From the NCBI GenBank assembly GCA_015680685.1, contig MNCI01004971.1:1-23778 (forward strand): DNA of 23,778 bases, given 5' to 3'. How positions within the stretch are numbered: the first letter of the stretch is position 1; each line of letters starts with the position of its first letter. Below are positions 21,201 through 23,778 of the stretch, piece after piece. The notes under the pieces are model-generated. The model saw only the letters and a list, made by a program, of their open reading frames with translations. It searched no databases and had not been told where the DNA came from. The translations under genes and the position numbers were made by a program. Source of the stretch: Gnetum montanum (lineage: Eukaryota; Streptophyta; Gnetopsida; Gnetales; Gnetaceae).

Positions 21201-22238
21201 ATTTATAGATTCATTTTTCAAACATAGCTGCTCTCTCAGGCGTGACATTTGATCCCCAAAATCCTGAAAGGACGTTTCTAAAATCCCAGCAGCAAATAAA
21301 ACTTCCATTTTACTGCTAACATCTCCATCCTCCAGTCTTTTAATTTCCATATGCATCGACATTATTTTAGATTCAAGCTCGTTTTTGGATGTTTGAAACT
21401 TCTGTTCGAAATCTTTCCTTTCTGTCTCAATACGGTTCCTTAGCTCTTCAACCTGTGATTCACTACAACTGAGGAGTGCTTGTCCCTCGATTTCCTCTTT
21501 AATCCTCTGCCTTTCAGTTTCTGCCTGCATTTGGTCCCGAAGGATCTTTAAGTTATCCAAATGCGAAAGATTCTGCTCCTGCAATCTCGAGATAATGCCA
21601 TCCTTTTCCTCAACAAGACTTTGCAAGGGACAGAGCAACCTGTCGTTTTCGGAATGGTCCGAGCGCTCCTTAACCTCCTTAAGAAGAGCTGAAATTTGCA
21701 AGCTATTTGAAATCTCAACTTCTTTTAATTCGTCAATCTGTTTGCTCATATCAGAGTTCCTGCGTTCGGCTGTCTCCAACCTCAATTCCAACATTTGATC
21801 ATGTGCTAACTCCAGCTTCTCCTCTGCTGCTTGCAGCGTTTGCTGCATCCTTTGATTCTCCGCAATAAGCCTGTCTCGGTCAGAAATGCAATTTGACAGT
21901 TGCTCGTGCTTAGTTCGCAGAACCTCATCTAGGTTTTGCAATTTGGTATTCAATTCACTTATACAGGAATCCTTTGCAGACAGCTCTTCTTTCGATTCCT
22001 CCAATACGGCTTTGCAAACGACGCTCATAACGGCATCCGAAACCACACCGGACACAAACATTCTGCACTCTACAACTTCAAGAAAATCCCGAGTTTCTTT
22101 AAGTTTTTCTAACACTTCGCGATAATTCTCGTTGTCCTGCATTTTAATCATAGCTTCCGCGCAATCGCGCGCTGCCGTTTCTGCCTCCTCCATCTCCACC
22201 GGATCGTTTACATCACCGACTGCTTTCCGGTCTTCCAT
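18289..22238 (-). CDS. WAP: WPP domain-associated protein (WAP) homolog, exon 1
   Basis: An uninterrupted 1316-codon exon plus two bases, ending AG|GTAATT. The product is a long coiled coil. Plant WAP proteins bind WPP-domain proteins of the nuclear envelope and Golgi; a myosin-heavy-chain-like annotation is common. Support: an N-terminal segment at residues 59-100 (RMFVSGVVSDAVMSVVCKAV, then charged heptads) matching the family's SRMVSDSVI-type start, and a central block at about 740-815 (EQIVGHFKKL, RDHEAELQKKTDEIYSLKG, DRELNVLKKKVAEV). Exons 2-4 supply the C-terminal signature. Residues 973-1231 hold three degenerate repeats. There is no signal peptide or membrane segment. The ATG at 22238 is the first in frame and follows a short leader. 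At 1415 residues after splicing it is far longer than the roughly 800-900 residues I recall for angiosperm WAPs. Confidence 0.85.
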
Positions 22239-22265
22239 CGAATTGAGCCTTCATAGGCGATGTCC

Positions 22266-22552
22266 CTACTCAACGTAGAAAACAGAAATAAAAACCATAA
22301 TTCCTGCTAGCATGCGAACGACGGCATTTAATTTCATTCTACGAAACAACAAAAATAAAGAGTACAGACAGCTCGTACCAGGAAGCATAGCTGCACGGCA
22401 AATTCCAAGAAAAAGACAGCTTCTGGAACATAGTTTAATGAACAGCCCCCGCCATGAGTTAAAAAACGAATGTGCTTGAGCGATTTTCAATATGAACGCA
22501 GCAACAGCAGCACAAACAAGACGAAAAAAAAAACATAACAAAAATTACGAAC
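22266..22552 (-). other. Possible 5' UTR intron of WAP
   Basis: GAG|GTTCGT at 22552 could be a donor. A T-rich tract (TTTTTATTTCTGTTTTC on the minus strand) precedes AG dinucleotides at 22270-22269 and 22267-22266. Leader introns are common in plants. The open frame at 22824-22459 has low-complexity His/Leu and Lys content and no recognised family, so I treat the whole block as untranslated. Confidence 0.35.
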
Positions 22553-22996
22553 CTCGCGACGTTGCAGACAAGAGAGTAGGGTGCTGTCTTTGCTTCTATT
22601 TTTGGCTTTGAGCATCCATCAGGCGTTCCAAATTCAGCGCTTATTATTCCTGTCGTTTCCTTGTCCGCATAACACTGCCAATAAAAATGTCTACTGCAAC
22701 GGAGAATTCTGCAATATCTCATTTCAAGGCGCAAGTGCAAGTGCAAATGCCTGTGCTTTCGCTTTTTTATCTTCTTCGTGAGTGCTGTTACCAGCATTTT
22801 ACTCGGTGCCTTTGACTTTTTCACCTTCGCTTTGCTGAAAGGTAGCCTGCAAGATCAGCCTTTGTCTCCAGACTCCGTAAATCCGGATTCTACCTTGGTT
22901 TTACTTTTTACCGAGTCCGTGAAGGCTAGAAATGGAGGAGTATGGCTGTCGACTGGTCAATGAAAATGCCAAAAATGTTGTGACACGTTGCTTTAA

Positions 22997-23004
22997 TTTA
23001 TAAG
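22997..23004 (-). promoter_or_regulatory. Candidate TATA box of WAP
   Basis: CTTATAAA, within CTTATAAATTAAAG on the minus strand, about 760 bases upstream of the WAP start codon. Transcription would begin near 22970, leaving room for a leader with one intron. It is the best TATA-like sequence in the region, but I have no expression evidence. Confidence 0.35.
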
Positions 23005-23240
23005 TGGAGCGATTGATTTATTTGTAATTTTTTTACGCTGTGAGTGACTCATGACGCATTCCTGGCTTGCGTTAGTGCGTACAGTGCGAATGTGTCAGTC
23101 ACGTTCGGTTCGAATACTCCCGCAACCTTCTCTAACTTTGGTAACGTCTTCTGTCTGTTCAAGAGGTGGGGCCCGCGGGGCGCCGGGGTGAGCCACAAAC
23201 CGGGACAAAAAAACCTTAAAACCTTAAAACTAAAGCCTTA

Positions 23241-23500
23241 ATGGAGTCCAAAGTTGCAGATGACTTTGCAAGATGACCCCTAGTCACCTGCAATAAGACA
23301 ATAAGACAAAAGCTTCTTGCACCAAAGATACTTGTTAGAGAAAGTAATATTATTGGCAAAGCCTAGTTCTCAACATTGAAGCTGAACATTACTACCAATA
23401 GAGCATTTCATACCATAGTCAAATTCAGTGTAGTTGGTGTTTTGATACCAAGCATCTAGACAACATTTCCAAATCAAAAAAATAATCTCAAATAAGAGAG
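23241..23500. other. Sequence upstream of right repeat, no gene seen
   Basis: AT-rich DNA between the WAP upstream region and the right promoter-like repeat. No ORF of note. It could be U3 sequence of the right repeat, because its left boundary cannot be fixed by comparing the two copies. Confidence 0.3.
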
Positions 23501-23570
23501 TTTTTCAGGCTTTTCGAAGGTGTCTGATGAGACGCGATTTGCATAGGCCACGATATCACATCTTCCCTAC

Positions 23571-23590
23571 GATATCACGTACGCGATATC
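23571..23590. promoter_or_regulatory. 20-bp palindrome with one mismatch
   Basis: GATATCACGTACGCGATATC is the same dyad as at 212-231 except for one G-to-A change, the signature of CpG decay. It sits 18 bases upstream of the TATA box, as in the left copy. Confidence 0.7.
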
Positions 23591-23608
23591 GCACTCCGCC
23601 GCCATATC

Positions 23609-23616
23609 TATAAATA
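23609..23616 (+). promoter_or_regulatory. TATA box of right repeat
   Basis: TATAAATA in the context ATCTATAAATAAGACG, conserved in sequence and spacing with the minus-strand box at 152-159. Confidence 0.65.
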
Positions 23617-23778
23617 AGACGTAGCTCTCCCTTGTAGAGGATATAGTTTAGTTCTGTAGCGAAGCTCTGTCAGTTTGATCCCTCTAGAGTTAGATTTTTT
23701 CCTATGTCTGCCCGTAGTGTGGTGAATGTAATTGTACGGTGTCTTTATTCGAGTGTGTCGTACTTGAACATGCACATG

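Larger units (their letters stand above)
23500..23778 (+). repeat. LTR/promoter-like repeat, right copy (truncated by window edge)
   Basis: Plus-strand counterpart of the block at 1-290, with the same order of landmarks: GATGAGACGCGATTTGCAT, a partial GATATCAC half-box, the near-perfect dyad at 23571-23590, a TATA box, CAGTTTGATC, TAGAGTTAGATTTTTTCC, and CTTTATTCGAG. The copies differ by substitutions and small indels, and the left copy has an extra full dyad. They are therefore two old, independent insertions rather than a recent duplication. Transcription would run rightward out of the window. Confidence 0.6.

Noticed and set aside
18538-22125. Several plus-strand ORFs rich in Ser, Phe and Leu across WAP exon 1
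   Set aside because: They are antisense shadows of the Glu/Lys-rich coiled-coil frame.
22459-22824. 121-codon ORF upstream of WAP as a separate protein or uORF
   Set aside because: His/Leu and Lys-rich low-complexity reading with no recognised domain; better explained as leader sequence with a possible intron.
23210-23240. Degenerate telomere-like repeat (CCTTAAAA units)
   Set aside because: Units are not CCCTAAA and only two are regular; too short to call an interstitial telomere.

Overview
The window looks like nuclear DNA of a seed plant with a large, retrotransposon-rich genome, most likely a gymnosperm. The reasons are a plant-specific coiled-coil gene with kilobase introns, a plant L1-type LINE (DUF4283, CCHC knuckle, APE endonuclease, RT, zf-RVT), an RTE-type LINE tail, tRNA-derived SINE heads and an endogenous caulimovirid fragment. 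The species assignment is inference. A 279-base run of N (11914-12192) is an assembly gap.

The only host gene I can reconstruct is on the minus strand. It encodes a WPP domain-associated protein (WAP) homolog. I assign four coding exons: 22238-18289, 15699-15573, 14027-13926 and 3061-2993. All three introns are GT-AG, the phases match, and the spliced product is 1415 residues. Intron 1 is 2.6 kb, intron 2 is 1.5 kb and intron 3 is 10.9 kb. The last intron holds most of the mobile DNA. A TATA-like box lies near 23000 and there may be a leader intron at about 22552-22266.

Layout from left to right: a minus-strand LTR/promoter-like repeat with palindromic boxes (1-290); a decayed caulimovirid protease/RT fragment on the plus strand (301-1430); a stretch with three short coding-like islands on the minus strand (1464-2213); WAP exon 4; intron 3 with a gag-like degenerate ORF (3900-5470), an L1 LINE (5480-9960), a TA-embedded SINE-like element (11588-11851), the gap, and more SINE/LINE debris (12250-12752); WAP exons 3 and 2 separated by an intron holding an RTE 3' end; intron 1; the giant exon 1; the 5' region; and a plus-strand copy of the same palindromic promoter-like repeat (23500-23778).

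The two terminal repeats point outward, away from the WAP gene, and both run off the window. The LINE, the gag-like ORF and the RTE tail lie in the same orientation as WAP, so they would be transcribed in sense inside its pre-mRNA. No prokaryotic operons, CRISPR arrays or intact RNA genes were seen.
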